From an uncultured Methanobrevibacter sp. (GTDB lineage: Archaea > Methanobacteriota > Methanobacteria > Methanobacteriales > Methanobacteriaceae), in contig NZ_CAKVFS010000007.1 of NCBI RefSeq assembly GCF_934746965.1, positions 1-64,000 of the forward strand: 64,000 nt of DNA. Direction: 5' to 3'. Below are positions 34,214 to 44,196 of the stretch, piece by piece. Made by a program: the position numbers and the translations under genes. The first letter of the stretch is position 1. Every line of letters starts with the position of its first letter. The notes beneath the pieces were generated by a model. That model ran no database searches, had not been told where the DNA came from, and saw only the letters and a program-made list of their open reading frames with translations.

Positions 34214-35578
34214 TTAATTTTTATATTTTTTAATTAAACTTAAACCCCATTGGGTCATTTCATCTGCTTTTTCTTGTGAATCAGATTCTGCAAAGCATCT
34301 AAAAATTGGTTCTGTACCTGAGGGTCTTATGATTACCCATCCATCTTCTTTTAAAATTTTAACTCCGTCGGTAGTATCAAGATCAAAATCTGTAGTGGTT
34401 TTTATTTCATTAGCTATGTTGTTCATAACTTCTTCTTTTAACTCATCAGCACATTCAATTTTTGTTTTTGTTGCATAGTAAACTGGAAGTTCTTCAACTA
34501 ATTTTGAAAGTGGTTTTTTCTCTTTAGCTATTGTTTCAAGTATTTTAGCTACAGTCATAACTGCATCTCTTCCATAAACAAAGTCTGGAAATATTAATCC
34601 GCCATTTTCTTCTCCACCAAATAACCCATCCTCATCTTTCAATTTACGTGCTACAAGTAAATCTCCAACTGCAGTAGCTATTACATTTCCATTATACTCT
34701 TCAGCAATATCATAAATAGCTTGTGAAGTTGCAACAGTTGTGACTATGGTACCACCATTATTTTCTTTAAGCATCTGTTTTTCAACAAGTGAAAATGTTT
34801 TATCTCCAAGAACAAAGTTTCCTTTTTCGTCAATACAAATAGTTCTGTCTGCATCTCCATCATGAGCAAGACCAATATCTGCATTAAGTTCTTTTACAAC
34901 ACTAATTAATTCTTGTAAGTTCTCTTCAATTGGTTCAGGGTCACGTCCTGGGAAAAATCCATCAGCTTGGCAATTAAGAGTAGTTACATCACAACCTAAT
35001 TTTCTAATTAAATATGGTGCAGTGTAGGATCCTGCTCCAGAACCACAATCAACAACAACTTTTAAGTTAGCTTTTTTAATAGCTTCAACATCTACTTTAC
35101 TGATTGCTTCTTCGATGTATTCATCAATAATTTTATCGTTGTGATATAATTCTCCAATTTCACTCCAATGTGCTCTTTTTGGTTCTTCATCAAAATATAA
35201 CTTTTCAATTTCTAATTCCATGTCATCAGGAATTCCAATACCTAATTCATCTAAAAATTTAATTCCATTATATTTTGGAGGGTTATGTGAAGCAGTAATC
35301 ATTACTCCACCATCATAATATTTACGAACACCATATTGAACTCCTGGTGTAGGTAATATTCCTAAATCTACAACATCACAACCTGAAGATAAAAGTCCAG
35401 CTTTTACAGCTTCCATTAACATAGGACTACTTGTTCTTGTATCTCCACCAACAGCTACAGTTCCTTGAACTACTGATCCGTAACATGCTGCAAGTCTTGA
35501 TGCAAATTCTGGAGTTAAAACTTCATTAGCTACTCTTCTAACTCCAAAAGTCCCGAATAATCTTTTTTTATCTGACAT
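34214..35578 (-). CDS. glmM: Phosphoglucosamine mutase
   Basis: 454 residues. FGTFGVRRVANEVLTPEFAS is the archaeal GlmM start (the usual GVRG here reads GVRR), with the phosphoserine loop TASHNPPKYNG, the metal loop AHDGDADRT and the C-terminal RPSGTEPIFR. It should interconvert glucosamine-6- and -1-phosphate, the substrate for the glmU-like enzyme at 27860. The ATG at 35578 matches family N-termini; an ATG at 35593 would add five residues. Paralog at 26378-27715. Confidence 0.85.
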   Translation of the reverse strand: MSDKKRLFGTFGVRRVANEVLTPEFASRLAACYGSVVQGTVAVGGDTRTSSPMLMEAVKAGLLSSGCDVVDLGILPTPGVQYGVRKYYDGGVMITASHNPPKYNGIKFLDELGIGIPDDMELEIEKLYFDEEPKRAHWSEIGELYHNDKIIDEYIEEAISKVDVEAIKKANLKVVVDCGSGAGSYTAPYLIRKLGCDVTTLNCQADGFFPGRDPEPIEENLQELISVVKELNADIGLAHDGDADRTICIDEKGNFVLGDKTFSLVEKQMLKENNGGTIVTTVATSQAIYDIAEEYNGNVIATAVGDLLVARKLKDEDGLFGGEENGGLIFPDFVYGRDAVMTVAKILETIAKEKKPLSKLVEELPVYYATKTKIECADELKEEVMNNIANEIKTTTDFDLDTTDGVKILKEDGWVIIRPSGTEPIFRCFAESDSQEKADEMTQWGLSLIKKYKN

Positions 35579-35637
35579 TATTAATTGCCTCATAATTTTT
35601 TATATTACATTTATTTTTATTTTCAACAAATAAAAAG

Positions 35638-36675
35638 TTAATGATATCCAGATATTTCTTTTAAATAAGGTATTTTACTTAAAATAACTGTTAAAATCCA
35701 ACTAATTAAGAATAATCCTAAAGTTATACCAATATAATATATAAGAATTTGAGTGCCACTTCCAGGTAATTTTGTCCACCATGATTTAATAAACATGAAT
35801 AATACTACATGAATCAAATACATTCCATAACTGGCTTTACTTATAGACAATACAAATTTTTTAATTATTTTTTTGGTAGTTATTTTCTTAAGTTCCATAC
35901 TTCTAAAAATTAAAAATATTGAACTGCATAATCCTATTTCTAAGAAACTTATATCTAAATTTGATTTTAAGAATAATGCATCATTTATATAATCCAGTAT
36001 AGCTAGATTATCATATTTAACTTTTATAACTAAACAAATAATAAGTAAAATTAAGGATAATATTATTGTTTTGTTTGGAGATTTGATGTTTACATTAGCT
36101 AAATAATAACCAAGTACTAGATAACCAATTCCCCCTATAAAGAAACGTAAATCAAGAAAAGAGCTTATATTAAAGTATCTGCATCCAAAATAAAATATTG
36201 AAGATAATATAAATAGAATTACAAAGTATTTGACATCATTTAAATTTCTGGAATTAATAAAATCATTTATAAATGGGAGTGCTAAATAAACACCAACAAT
36301 TAGATAAAAATACCACATGTAAGTGTCAAAAAAGTGTTTTGCAATATCATAAAATAAATTACTGTACATTTGATGTATGTATAAAATGGATACTATGTAA
36401 ATTGCAATCCAGAATAAAAAAGGAATTGTAACTCTTGGAAACCTTTTTTTGTAAAAATCTTTTATAGAATATTGTTTTTTCTTTAAAAGAAGAGCTCCAC
36501 TTATCATTAAAAATATAGGCACTCCAGATTTACCTAATTTTGCACAAATATCTACAATACTTACTCCTAAGACTTCTGGTTTATACCATAGCATACTAAT
36601 GTGAAATGCTATTATTCCAAGTATTGCAAAAAATCGTAAGTTGTCTAAATACTCAATTCTGTTTTTCACATTCAT
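35638..36675 (-). CDS. Acyltransferase 3 family membrane protein
   Basis: 345 residues with about ten membrane helices. The N-terminal YLDNLRFFAILGIIAFHIS carries the His used by acyltransferase-3 enzymes, and PIFLMISGALLLKKK and a loop with KRFPRVTIPFLFW follow. Such proteins O-acetylate or otherwise acylate extracytoplasmic glycans or lipids. The natural substrate here is unknown; a cell-surface polysaccharide is likely. Monocistronic, 60 nt from glmM. Confidence 0.82.
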   Translation of the reverse strand: MNVKNRIEYLDNLRFFAILGIIAFHISMLWYKPEVLGVSIVDICAKLGKSGVPIFLMISGALLLKKKQYSIKDFYKKRFPRVTIPFLFWIAIYIVSILYIHQMYSNLFYDIAKHFFDTYMWYFYLIVGVYLALPFINDFINSRNLNDVKYFVILFILSSIFYFGCRYFNISSFLDLRFFIGGIGYLVLGYYLANVNIKSPNKTIILSLILLIICLVIKVKYDNLAILDYINDALFLKSNLDISFLEIGLCSSIFLIFRSMELKKITTKKIIKKFVLSISKASYGMYLIHVVLFMFIKSWWTKLPGSGTQILIYYIGITLGLFLISWILTVILSKIPYLKEISGYH

Positions 36676-36726
36676 ATTTTCACCAGTTATCTTAATTTTA
36701 GTTTCAAATAATATTAAAGACTTGTG

Positions 36727-37122
36727 TTAAATTATTCTCAGACTGTTTTCATCTGATAAAATAAGTTCTAATTGAGAATTATATTCTGTAATTTTTCCAA
36801 CAACATTAACTTTTTTACCTTTATAATTTTCAATATTTATTCCATTATCTTCTAAATTAGCTAATTGACTTTCAAATAGTATTAAGGACATCTGTCCAGT
36901 TCCATCATTGATAGTTAAAAAATAGCTACTTTTACTTTGTGATGATTGTACATCTTCAACAACACACTCAATACTAACTTCTTCATCTATCATTCCACGA
37001 GTTATGTCTTTGATTTCTACTTTTTTAACTTCAATTGATGGTGTAAATATAATTAATCCTATTAATCCAATCAGTGAAGTTATTAAAGCTATTTTTAATA
37101 ATTTTTCATCTGTAATTTCCAT
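36727..37122 (-). CDS. Membrane-anchored OB-fold protein
   Basis: 131 residues. A helix at about residues 11-27 anchors the protein, and residues 40-131 form an OB-fold of the nucleic-acid-binding type: VSIECVVEDVQSS, YFLTINDGTGQMSLILFE, GKKVNVVGKITEYN. Such domains bind single-stranded nucleic acid or metal-loaded ligands. The anchored form is common in methanogens but unexplained. Confidence 0.7.
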   Translation of the reverse strand: MEITDEKLLKIALITSLIGLIGLIIFTPSIEVKKVEIKDITRGMIDEEVSIECVVEDVQSSQSKSSYFLTINDGTGQMSLILFESQLANLEDNGINIENYKGKKVNVVGKITEYNSQLELILSDENSLRII

Positions 37123-37223
37123 GTAAATATCTTAAATTTCATTTTAAAAATAGGCGATAGGATTTTATTTTAAAATATTGTTATGGATAATCTTTTTTTA
37201 TATTGAAGTATAATTTAATATAT

Positions 37224-37862
37224 ATGTTTAAAAACACAGATTTGACAAAAACAGATTTATATGCAATTCTTGTGGGGATATTTTGTGCAGGATTAATTAT
37301 TTCTAATATAATTGCAACTAAAACATTTGAATTTTTTTGGATAACTTTACCTTGTGGAGTTATAATTTTTCCATTAATTTATATTGTTAATGATGTGCTT
37401 GCTGAATGTTATGGTTTTAAAAAAGCTAGAAGAGCAATTCTTTTAGGATTTTTTATGAATTTGGTAGCTGTAATTTGTTATAATATAACTATGATTTTGC
37501 CGGCTCCATCATATTTTGTTGGGGATGAAGCTTTTCAAGTAGTTTTGGGAAGTACTTTAAGATTATTAATAGCTAGTTTTGCAGCTTATTTAATTGGTTC
37601 TTTGATAAATGCAAAATTAATGGTTTATTTAAAAGAAAAATATGAAAATAAGTTGTTTTTCAGATGTATCTCATCTACATTTGCAGGGGAAGGAATGGAT
37701 GCACTTATATTTATTACAATCGGATTTTTAGGAACAATGCCTGTAATCACACTTTTTACCATGATTGTGGCACAAGCATTATTCAAAACAGCATATGAAA
37801 TTGTTATATATCCATTAACAAGAAGAGTAATTAAAGATGTAAAAGCTTTAGAAGATTACTGA
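37224..37862 (+). CDS. Queuosine/archaeosine precursor transporter (YhhQ family)
   Basis: 212 residues with six helices. LYAILVGIFCAGLIISNIIATK, IVNDVLAECYGFKKARRAI and the later FAGEGMDALIFITIGF are the family landmarks. In bacteria YhhQ imports preQ0/preQ1; in an archaeon it would supply preQ0 for archaeosine, and an ArcS gene lies at 52023. The ATG at 37224 is 22 bp after a TATA-like TTTTTATATT, suggesting a leaderless mRNA; the TTG at 37203 is less likely. Its end overlaps the convergent ligase gene by 7 nt. Confidence 0.85.
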   Translation: MFKNTDLTKTDLYAILVGIFCAGLIISNIIATKTFEFFWITLPCGVIIFPLIYIVNDVLAECYGFKKARRAILLGFFMNLVAVICYNITMILPAPSYFVGDEAFQVVLGSTLRLLIASFAAYLIGSLINAKLMVYLKEKYENKLFFRCISSTFAGEGMDALIFITIGFLGTMPVITLFTMIVAQALFKTAYEIVIYPLTRRVIKDVKALEDY

Positions 37863-39511
37863 GATTTATACATTGAAATTAATCTTTCAACAGTATCTAT
37901 GTCTTGTAAACCTTTATCTTTTCTAATATTCTTAACAACAGGGAAACGTAGAGAGTATCCAGTTTCATATTCTGGACTTTCAACAATTTCACTAAATGCA
38001 ACTTCCAGTACTATTTTTGGTTCTACAATAATTTCTCTGCCTTTTGTGGAAAGTTCATACTCTTTCATTTTTTTAGTAAGGTATTCTAATGTAGCATCAT
38101 CAAGACCAGTAGCTACATAAGCAACTGTTTTTAAGTTGTTGTCTTCATCGCGTAGGGAAACTAAATAAGATCCAACAAAATCTCCTCTTTTACCAATTCC
38201 ATAAGTTCCACCAACAATAATCATATCTAAAGTTTCAGGTTCTGCTTTGTATTTAAGCATTTTTTTACCTCGAAGACCTGGTATATATGGTTCACCAGCA
38301 TCTTTAATCATGATTCCTTCATGATTTTGTGAAAGTGAAAGTTCAAATAAATTTTCTACTTCTTTAACAGTATCTGGAGTTCCATAAACCATGTTACTTA
38401 AATTAATTTCATCAGGAGTTGTATCAACAATTTTTTCAAGTTTTTTCCTTCTTTTAAGTAGTGGTTCATCAATCATTGGGATTTGGTAATATAATAAATC
38501 AAATAAGAATACTTTTAAAGGAACATTTTCAACAGCTTCATCAATATTATGTTTTCTTCTAACTCTATGTAGTATATTTTGGAAAGATAATGGTTTTCCA
38601 TCTCTTGTAGCTATTACTTCACCTTCTACAATATAATCTTCATGAGGTAAATATTCATTAAATAAATCTACAATTTCTGGTAATGCTTGAGTAATGTTTT
38701 CAAGTCTTCTAGTGAATATTTTTATTTCATCGCCATTTCTATGTACTTGAAGACGAATACCATCATATTTTGTCTCACAAATAGCTACGCCCATTTCATC
38801 AATAATTTCTGGAAGTGGTGGAGCAAGTTGTGCAAGCATAGGTTTAACTGGAGTTCCTGGAGTTAAATTTAATTCTTTAAGTCCGAATGATCCTTTTTCT
38901 TTTGCAACAACTGCTATTAAACCTAAATCATTTGTAAGCATCATAGCTCGTTCAACTACTGATTTTTCAATGTTGAATGCTTGAGCTATCCCATCTCTTA
39001 CAACACCTTCTCCAACACCTATTCTAAGTTCTTCAAGAATCGTACGTGTTAAATATTTTGCTTCACTAGCTGATGCTTGAGATAACATTTCTAATAGTAT
39101 ATCAATTTTACGTTTTGTTGATCTGTTTCCATTTATTTTAGAAAGTTTTCTTAAGCTGTTAAATACAAAATCTATTGTTAAAGGTTTAGAAAAAAATGTA
39201 GTTTGGGTTTTGTTAGCATATAATTTAATACAGGCAAGACCAATATCTCCTTCGTCACGAACAGCATCTTCTACTTTGTCTGGTGTGACACCAACTGCTT
39301 CACTAACAGCTTGCATAACTAATTTATTCCCTATTCCTATTTCTTCATCACTCCAAGCAGGAAATACGCTACCTAAAATCATTAATCCTACTTGTTCTAA
39401 AGTGGTGCTATCTAATTTCAATAAAAAATCAGATATGATTTCTGTTTTTTCTAACCTTTTAGTTGTATTTTCTAAAGCAGAATATACATCTACTAATTCT
39501 TGATATTTCAT
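37856..39511 (-). CDS. lig: ATP-dependent DNA ligase
   Basis: 551 residues, the usual archaeal length. The N-terminal DNA-binding domain precedes the adenylation domain; the adenylated lysine is K248 in ETKYDGIRLQVH. Later nucleotidyltransferase motifs include FTRRLENIT, VEGEVIA, EGIMIKD and the C-terminal LKYKAEPETLDM of the OB part. It seals nicks in replication and repair. The ATG directly follows the thiC stop (TAAATG), so translation is coupled to an unrelated gene. Confidence 0.94.
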   Translation of the reverse strand: MKYQELVDVYSALENTTKRLEKTEIISDFLLKLDSTTLEQVGLMILGSVFPAWSDEEIGIGNKLVMQAVSEAVGVTPDKVEDAVRDEGDIGLACIKLYANKTQTTFFSKPLTIDFVFNSLRKLSKINGNRSTKRKIDILLEMLSQASASEAKYLTRTILEELRIGVGEGVVRDGIAQAFNIEKSVVERAMMLTNDLGLIAVVAKEKGSFGLKELNLTPGTPVKPMLAQLAPPLPEIIDEMGVAICETKYDGIRLQVHRNGDEIKIFTRRLENITQALPEIVDLFNEYLPHEDYIVEGEVIATRDGKPLSFQNILHRVRRKHNIDEAVENVPLKVFLFDLLYYQIPMIDEPLLKRRKKLEKIVDTTPDEINLSNMVYGTPDTVKEVENLFELSLSQNHEGIMIKDAGEPYIPGLRGKKMLKYKAEPETLDMIIVGGTYGIGKRGDFVGSYLVSLRDEDNNLKTVAYVATGLDDATLEYLTKKMKEYELSTKGREIIVEPKIVLEVAFSEIVESPEYETGYSLRFPVVKNIRKDKGLQDIDTVERLISMYKSQ

Positions 39512-40786
39512 TTAAAAATCGCCTTTAGCTATTTTTACTGCACAATATTCTCCGCACATTGCACACATTTCATCGTCGTCAAGTTCGCATTTGTTTCTAT
39601 AACTACGTGGTTTTGATGAATCAAAAGCAAGTTCAAATTGTTTTTCCCAGTCAAAGTTTTTACGAGCTTCGCCCATTTGTTTTTCTCTACTCCATGCAGA
39701 TTCAAGACCTTTAGCAACATCAGCAGCTTCAGCAGCTATTTTAGATGCAATTATGCCTTCTTTAACATCTTCAAGTGAAGGTAGTGATAAATGTTCTGCA
39801 GGAGTCACATAACATAAAAAGTTAGCTCCACTGCTTGCAGCTATTGCTCCACCAATAGCTCCTGTGATATGATCATAACCTGGTGCTAAATCAGTTACAA
39901 GAGGACCTAACACATAAAATGGAGCGCCATAACAAATGGTTTTTTGTATTTCCATGTTTGCTTTTATCTGGTTTAATGGCATATGTCCTGGACCTTCAAC
40001 CATTACTTGAACATTTGCATCTTGGGCCCTTTTGACAAGTCCACCTAAGTTAACTAATTCTTGAATTTGTGGAATATCACTAGCATCACTTAGACAACCT
40101 GGTCTTAAACCATCTCCTAAGGATAATGTTATATCATATTCATAGGATAACTCAAGTAAATAATCGTAATTCTCATATAATGGGTTTTCTTGATCATTAT
40201 GTTTAATCCATGATGCAAGGAAAGTTCCACCTCTACTTACAATTCCCATCATTCTTTTAGCTTTTTCTAGTTTTTCAACTAAATCTTTAGTGATTCCACA
40301 ATGCAATGTCATGAAATCCACACCTTCTTTTGCTTGATTTTCAATAGCTTTAAAAAGGTCATCAGGATCCATATCAATAATTTCCTTGTTTTTATTGAGA
40401 GTAATCACTCCAGCTTCATAAATAGGTACAGTTCCAATAGTTATATCTACAGCATCCATGATTTTTTTTCTAAATGTTGTTAAATCTGATCCAGTAGATA
40501 AATCCATTAATGCATCAGCACCATATTCTTGAGCTAATTTAGCTTTACTAACTTCTAATTCAATATCATCAATTTTACTTGAAGAACCGATATTTGCATT
40601 AATTTTAGTTTTAAGACAGTCTCCAATTCCACAAGCTTTTGAATGGCCATTTATATTTTTAGGAATTACAACTCTTCCTTCAGCAATTAAGTTAGCTAAT
40701 TTGTTAACAGATATATTTTCATCACGAGCAACAACTTCCATTTCTGAAGTAATATTGCCTTTTTGAGCTTCACTTTTTTGTGTCAA
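39512..40786 (-). CDS. thiC: Phosphomethylpyrimidine synthase ThiC
   Basis: 424 residues. ThiC rearranges 5-aminoimidazole ribotide to the hydroxymethylpyrimidine phosphate of thiamine, as a radical SAM enzyme with a C-terminal cluster. The C-terminal CAMCGEYCAVK (C-x2-C-x4-C type) is present, as are GADALMDLSTGSD, VDFMTLHCGIT, LSLGDGLRPG and EGPGHMP. The start is TTG after GAGG. No clear thiamine riboswitch is seen in the 21 nt upstream gap. DNA ligase follows without a gap. Confidence 0.94.
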   Translation of the reverse strand: MTQKSEAQKGNITSEMEVVARDENISVNKLANLIAEGRVVIPKNINGHSKACGIGDCLKTKINANIGSSSKIDDIELEVSKAKLAQEYGADALMDLSTGSDLTTFRKKIMDAVDITIGTVPIYEAGVITLNKNKEIIDMDPDDLFKAIENQAKEGVDFMTLHCGITKDLVEKLEKAKRMMGIVSRGGTFLASWIKHNDQENPLYENYDYLLELSYEYDITLSLGDGLRPGCLSDASDIPQIQELVNLGGLVKRAQDANVQVMVEGPGHMPLNQIKANMEIQKTICYGAPFYVLGPLVTDLAPGYDHITGAIGGAIAASSGANFLCYVTPAEHLSLPSLEDVKEGIIASKIAAEAADVAKGLESAWSREKQMGEARKNFDWEKQFELAFDSSKPRSYRNKCELDDDEMCAMCGEYCAVKIAKGDF

Positions 40787-40807
40787 TGTTTTTCCCTCAT
40801 TATATAT

Positions 40808-41641
40808 TTATAATAATGGATTAGGTATATCAGGATTTTCTTTTTTAGGTTTTTCTCCCCCAATTTTTTCTAATCTCATTTCTAAGAATTTTTTACCCTC
40901 TTTGGTTTTAGAATAAATTGGAACTGATTGGCCTACTGTTTTCAAACTTTCAGCATCTCCAATTTCTCTAATATATTTAGATGCACAAGCAGTTGCAACA
41001 TCACAATTGTCAAAGAGAATTTTAGCATCTTCTTTTGTTCTGTTACTTGTATGTACAACAAATGTGTAAATATTTGTGTCAGGATTTAATTTTTTAAGTT
41101 CTTGGATTTTAAGAGCATCTTGGGCTAGTGCTATTGTTACAGCTATATTTTTGTAACCTTTTTTGATAGCTAATTCGATTCCAGCTATTTGATCAATTTT
41201 AGCAGTTTCTGGTTCTAAGATATTATCTTTTCCTACTTGGTCAAATAATTCTGGAATAGGTTCAGTTTTAACAAGTCCTGAAACTCTTCCACCAATACCT
41301 TGAACTAATTCACTTTCAGTTACTATTAATGTTCCACAACCTTCACAGACCATTACTACACAGTCTATTACATTTTCTTCAACTAATGTGGACATAATTT
41401 CAGAAATTCCAAAAGAAAGGAAATCTTTCATTCTAAGTTTTCTATTTGGAGTACACATTCCAAAATCATCAATTCTGAATTGTATATTATCCCAGATAGA
41501 TTCTTTAGTTATTTTTTCCATTCCTCTGTGATGGTGAAATAATGGGCAATAATCAAGTTTAGGTTCTGTAACATCAATTACGTTACCATCTTTGATGGTT
41601 ATATTACTTAATCCGATTGCTTCAATAATATGTTCACTCAT
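40808..41641 (-). CDS. Methanogenesis marker protein 8 (DUF2099)
   Basis: 277 residues. The family has no proven activity but is restricted largely to methanogens. Recognisable stretches are the N-terminal HIIEAIGLSNITIKDG, LDYCPLFHHHRG, and VVMVCEGCGTLIVTESELVQGIGGRVSGL. Several conserved cysteines and histidines suggest metal binding. It lies 21 nt upstream of thiC and may be cotranscribed. Confidence 0.85.
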   Translation of the reverse strand: MSEHIIEAIGLSNITIKDGNVIDVTEPKLDYCPLFHHHRGMEKITKESIWDNIQFRIDDFGMCTPNRKLRMKDFLSFGISEIMSTLVEENVIDCVVMVCEGCGTLIVTESELVQGIGGRVSGLVKTEPIPELFDQVGKDNILEPETAKIDQIAGIELAIKKGYKNIAVTIALAQDALKIQELKKLNPDTNIYTFVVHTSNRTKEDAKILFDNCDVATACASKYIREIGDAESLKTVGQSVPIYSKTKEGKKFLEMRLEKIGGEKPKKENPDIPNPLL

Positions 41642-42006
41642 AATTTTATATTAGTTAGTCAATAGGTTAAAATTTACTATTTTGTATAATAATAGTTTTA
41701 CTATGATGATTCGTATTATTGAGGATATCTTGATAATTGATTATATGGTGTTGTTGAAGATTAAATCCCTAGATAGGCTTGTGACAATTAAATTTACATG
41801 AGTTATTTCAATAAATTCTTTGGAATTTACAATGTCTGATGTAACTGTTTTAGTTTTTTGAATCATACACTATGTTTTTGTCCATAGATTTTTTATCTAA
41901 CCATGTCATGAATTAATTCAATTAAATATGTATTGTTCATAATATAATATTAAAATAAGTAATTTTCGAAAAAAAGATAAAAATAAGAAAGAAAACTCTT
42001 TCTTAT
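41642..42006. other. 365-bp intergenic region
   Basis: AT-rich, between Cdc48 and marker protein 8 genes. Besides the possible short ORF at 41741-41866 and a nearby out-of-frame 19-codon ORF (about 41855-41911, minus), I see no RNA gene or repeat. The pair may be the remains of a lost gene. Confidence 0.4.
41741..41866 (-). CDS. Possible 41-residue ORF or gene remnant
   Basis: The minus strand holds a 41-codon frame with natural-looking composition (EFIEITHVNLIVTSLSRDLI) from ATG 41866 to TAA 41741. No good ribosome binding site is seen and I do not recognise it. Confidence 0.25.
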   Translation of the reverse strand: MIQKTKTVTSDIVNSKEFIEITHVNLIVTSLSRDLIFNNTI

Positions 42007-44196
42007 CTACATATATTGAATCTGGTCTGGAGTGTCGTTAGATGATTTGACTTTTTCAAGAGCTTCTTTGAAGTATTTGTTAGGTACATTTTCAGCATTG
42101 ATATCATTTCTTAATGTTAACATTGCTGCTTCACGACATACTGCTTCAATATCTGCTCCAACATAACCTTCAGTTTGTTTAGCTAATTTTTCAAGATTTA
42201 CATCATCAGCTAATGGCATATCATGAGTATGTACTTTAAATATAGATAATCTAGCTTCTTCATTTGGTAAATCCACTTTGATATGTCTGTCAAATCTTCC
42301 AGGCCTCATTAAACCAGCATCTAGTATGTCTGGCCTGTTTGTTGCAGCAATAATTGCAACGTCTTCAAGTTCTTCCATACCATCCATTTCAGTTAATAAT
42401 TGATTTACAACTCTTTTAGTTACTCCACTGTCTGCATCGTTTGCGCTACGGCTACTTGCAATTGAGTCTATTTCATCAAAGAATATAACTGTAGGTGCTG
42501 TTTGTTTAGCTTTTCTAAAGACTTCTCTTACTCCTTGTTCGGATTCACCAACCCATTTAGAAAGTAATTCTGGACCTTTAATAGATATAAAGTTAGCTTC
42601 ACTTTCACTAGCTACTGCTTTAGCTAGTAATGTTTTTCCAGTACCTGGGACTCCATAAAGTAAAGTTCCTTTAGGTGGTCTTACGCCAAATTTTTCGAAT
42701 TTTTCAGGATATTTTAAAGGCCATTCAACAGCTTCTTTTAATTCTTGTTTAACATCATCAAGTCCACCAACATCATCCCATTTAACATCTGGTACTTGTA
42801 CAAGTACTTCTCTTAATGCAGAAGGTTGTATCTCTTTTAGTGCTGATTTAAAATCATCAGATGTAACAATGATTTTTTTAAGAACTTCTTCTGGAATTTC
42901 TTCATCATTTTTAATTTCTGGAATGATTCTTCTAACAACTCTCATTGCAGCTTCTTTACATAATGATTCTAAGTCAGCCCCTACGAATCCATGGGTGGTG
43001 CTAGCTAGTTTATGTAAATCTATATTTTCTGCAAGTGGCATGTTTCTTGTATGAATTTCAAGAATTTCTTCTCTTTCTTCAGCATCTGGAACACCTATTT
43101 CAATTTCACGATCAAATCTTCCAGGCCTTCTTAATGCTTGGTCAAGAGAGTCTGGTCTGTTTGTTGCTCCAATAACTACGACTTGGCCTCTGGATTTAAG
43201 TCCATCCATTAAAGTTAAAAGTTGAGCTACAGTTCTTCTTTCAGTTTCTCCTTGAGTATCTTCTCTTTTTGGAGCAATTGCATCTAATTCATCAATAAAT
43301 ATGATTGATGGTGCATTTTCTTCTGCTTCTTCAAAGTATTCTCTTAAATTTTCTTCAGATCCACCTACATATTTACTCATTATCTCTGGCCCATTTATTG
43401 CAATAAAATGAGCATCACTTTCACTAGCTACTGCTTTAGCTAGTAATGTTTTACCTGTACCTGGAGGACCATGCATTAACACTCCTTTTGGAGGTGCAAT
43501 TCCTAATTTATCAAAGAGTTCTGGTCTTTTAAGAGGGATTTCAATCATTTCCCTAACTTTTTTAACTTCATCTTTAAGACCACCTATATCTTCATAACTT
43601 ACATCAACTAAGTTAGTTACACCTTCAATGTTAGATACATCTACTGGACTTTCATGTAATTCTACTTCGGTGTTTGGTCCAACTACAACAATTCCTGCAG
43701 GTTTGGTTGATACTACCGCAAATTTAATCTCTTGCATTGGTGAAAAATCCATGAAGTCATCAAATATGCTGTTAAATCCCATTCCCATACTAGGTCTAGT
43801 TCTAATTTGAGATCCAATAATATCTCCTTGAACCATTGCTTTTCCTTGGAATAATCCATTGACATTTCCTTGTACTCGAATATTGTTTTCAGTTGGTGCA
43901 AGGACAACTTTTTTAGCTTCAACAGCTTGTGCTTTTTTAATGGTTACTTCACCACCAATAGTTGCTCCTGAATTTTTACGGATTAATCCATCAATCCTAA
44001 TGACTCCAAGCCCTATATCTGTCTGGGAAGGTAGAGCAATTGCTGCAGTTTTTTTATCTCCAATAATTTCGATAAGGTCTCTTTCATTGATACCAAGTTC
44101 AGTCATACTTTTAGGGTCTAATCTAGCAATCCCTTGACCAATTTCTCTTTGTGAAAGAGATTCAGCTACTTTTAAAGTAATTTCATTTTTTGCCAT
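42007..44196 (-). CDS. cdc48: Cdc48/VAT AAA+ ATPase
   Basis: 729 residues. A double-psi barrel N-domain (about 1-180) precedes two AAA+ rings: D1 with GPPGTGKTLLAKAV and IIFIDELDAIAPKR, D2 with GVPGTGKTLLAKAV and VIFFDEIDSIASSR. It unfolds proteins, for example for the proteasome. Length matches the archaeal family. GGAGATGAT precedes the ATG. A 21-bp near-perfect palindrome lies at the promoter (44227-44247). Confidence 0.95.
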   Translation of the reverse strand: MAKNEITLKVAESLSQREIGQGIARLDPKSMTELGINERDLIEIIGDKKTAAIALPSQTDIGLGVIRIDGLIRKNSGATIGGEVTIKKAQAVEAKKVVLAPTENNIRVQGNVNGLFQGKAMVQGDIIGSQIRTRPSMGMGFNSIFDDFMDFSPMQEIKFAVVSTKPAGIVVVGPNTEVELHESPVDVSNIEGVTNLVDVSYEDIGGLKDEVKKVREMIEIPLKRPELFDKLGIAPPKGVLMHGPPGTGKTLLAKAVASESDAHFIAINGPEIMSKYVGGSEENLREYFEEAEENAPSIIFIDELDAIAPKREDTQGETERRTVAQLLTLMDGLKSRGQVVVIGATNRPDSLDQALRRPGRFDREIEIGVPDAEEREEILEIHTRNMPLAENIDLHKLASTTHGFVGADLESLCKEAAMRVVRRIIPEIKNDEEIPEEVLKKIIVTSDDFKSALKEIQPSALREVLVQVPDVKWDDVGGLDDVKQELKEAVEWPLKYPEKFEKFGVRPPKGTLLYGVPGTGKTLLAKAVASESEANFISIKGPELLSKWVGESEQGVREVFRKAKQTAPTVIFFDEIDSIASSRSANDADSGVTKRVVNQLLTEMDGMEELEDVAIIAATNRPDILDAGLMRPGRFDRHIKVDLPNEEARLSIFKVHTHDMPLADDVNLEKLAKQTEGYVGADIEAVCREAAMLTLRNDINAENVPNKYFKEALEKVKSSNDTPDQIQYM

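Noticed and set aside
40787..40807. Thiamine riboswitch before thiC
   Set aside because: Only 21 nt separate thiC from the upstream gene and no riboswitch core is visible.
41702..41745. C/D-box-like ATGATGA followed by TTGA motifs
   Set aside because: No proper CTGA D box and no second C' box at the right spacing; chance in AT-rich DNA.
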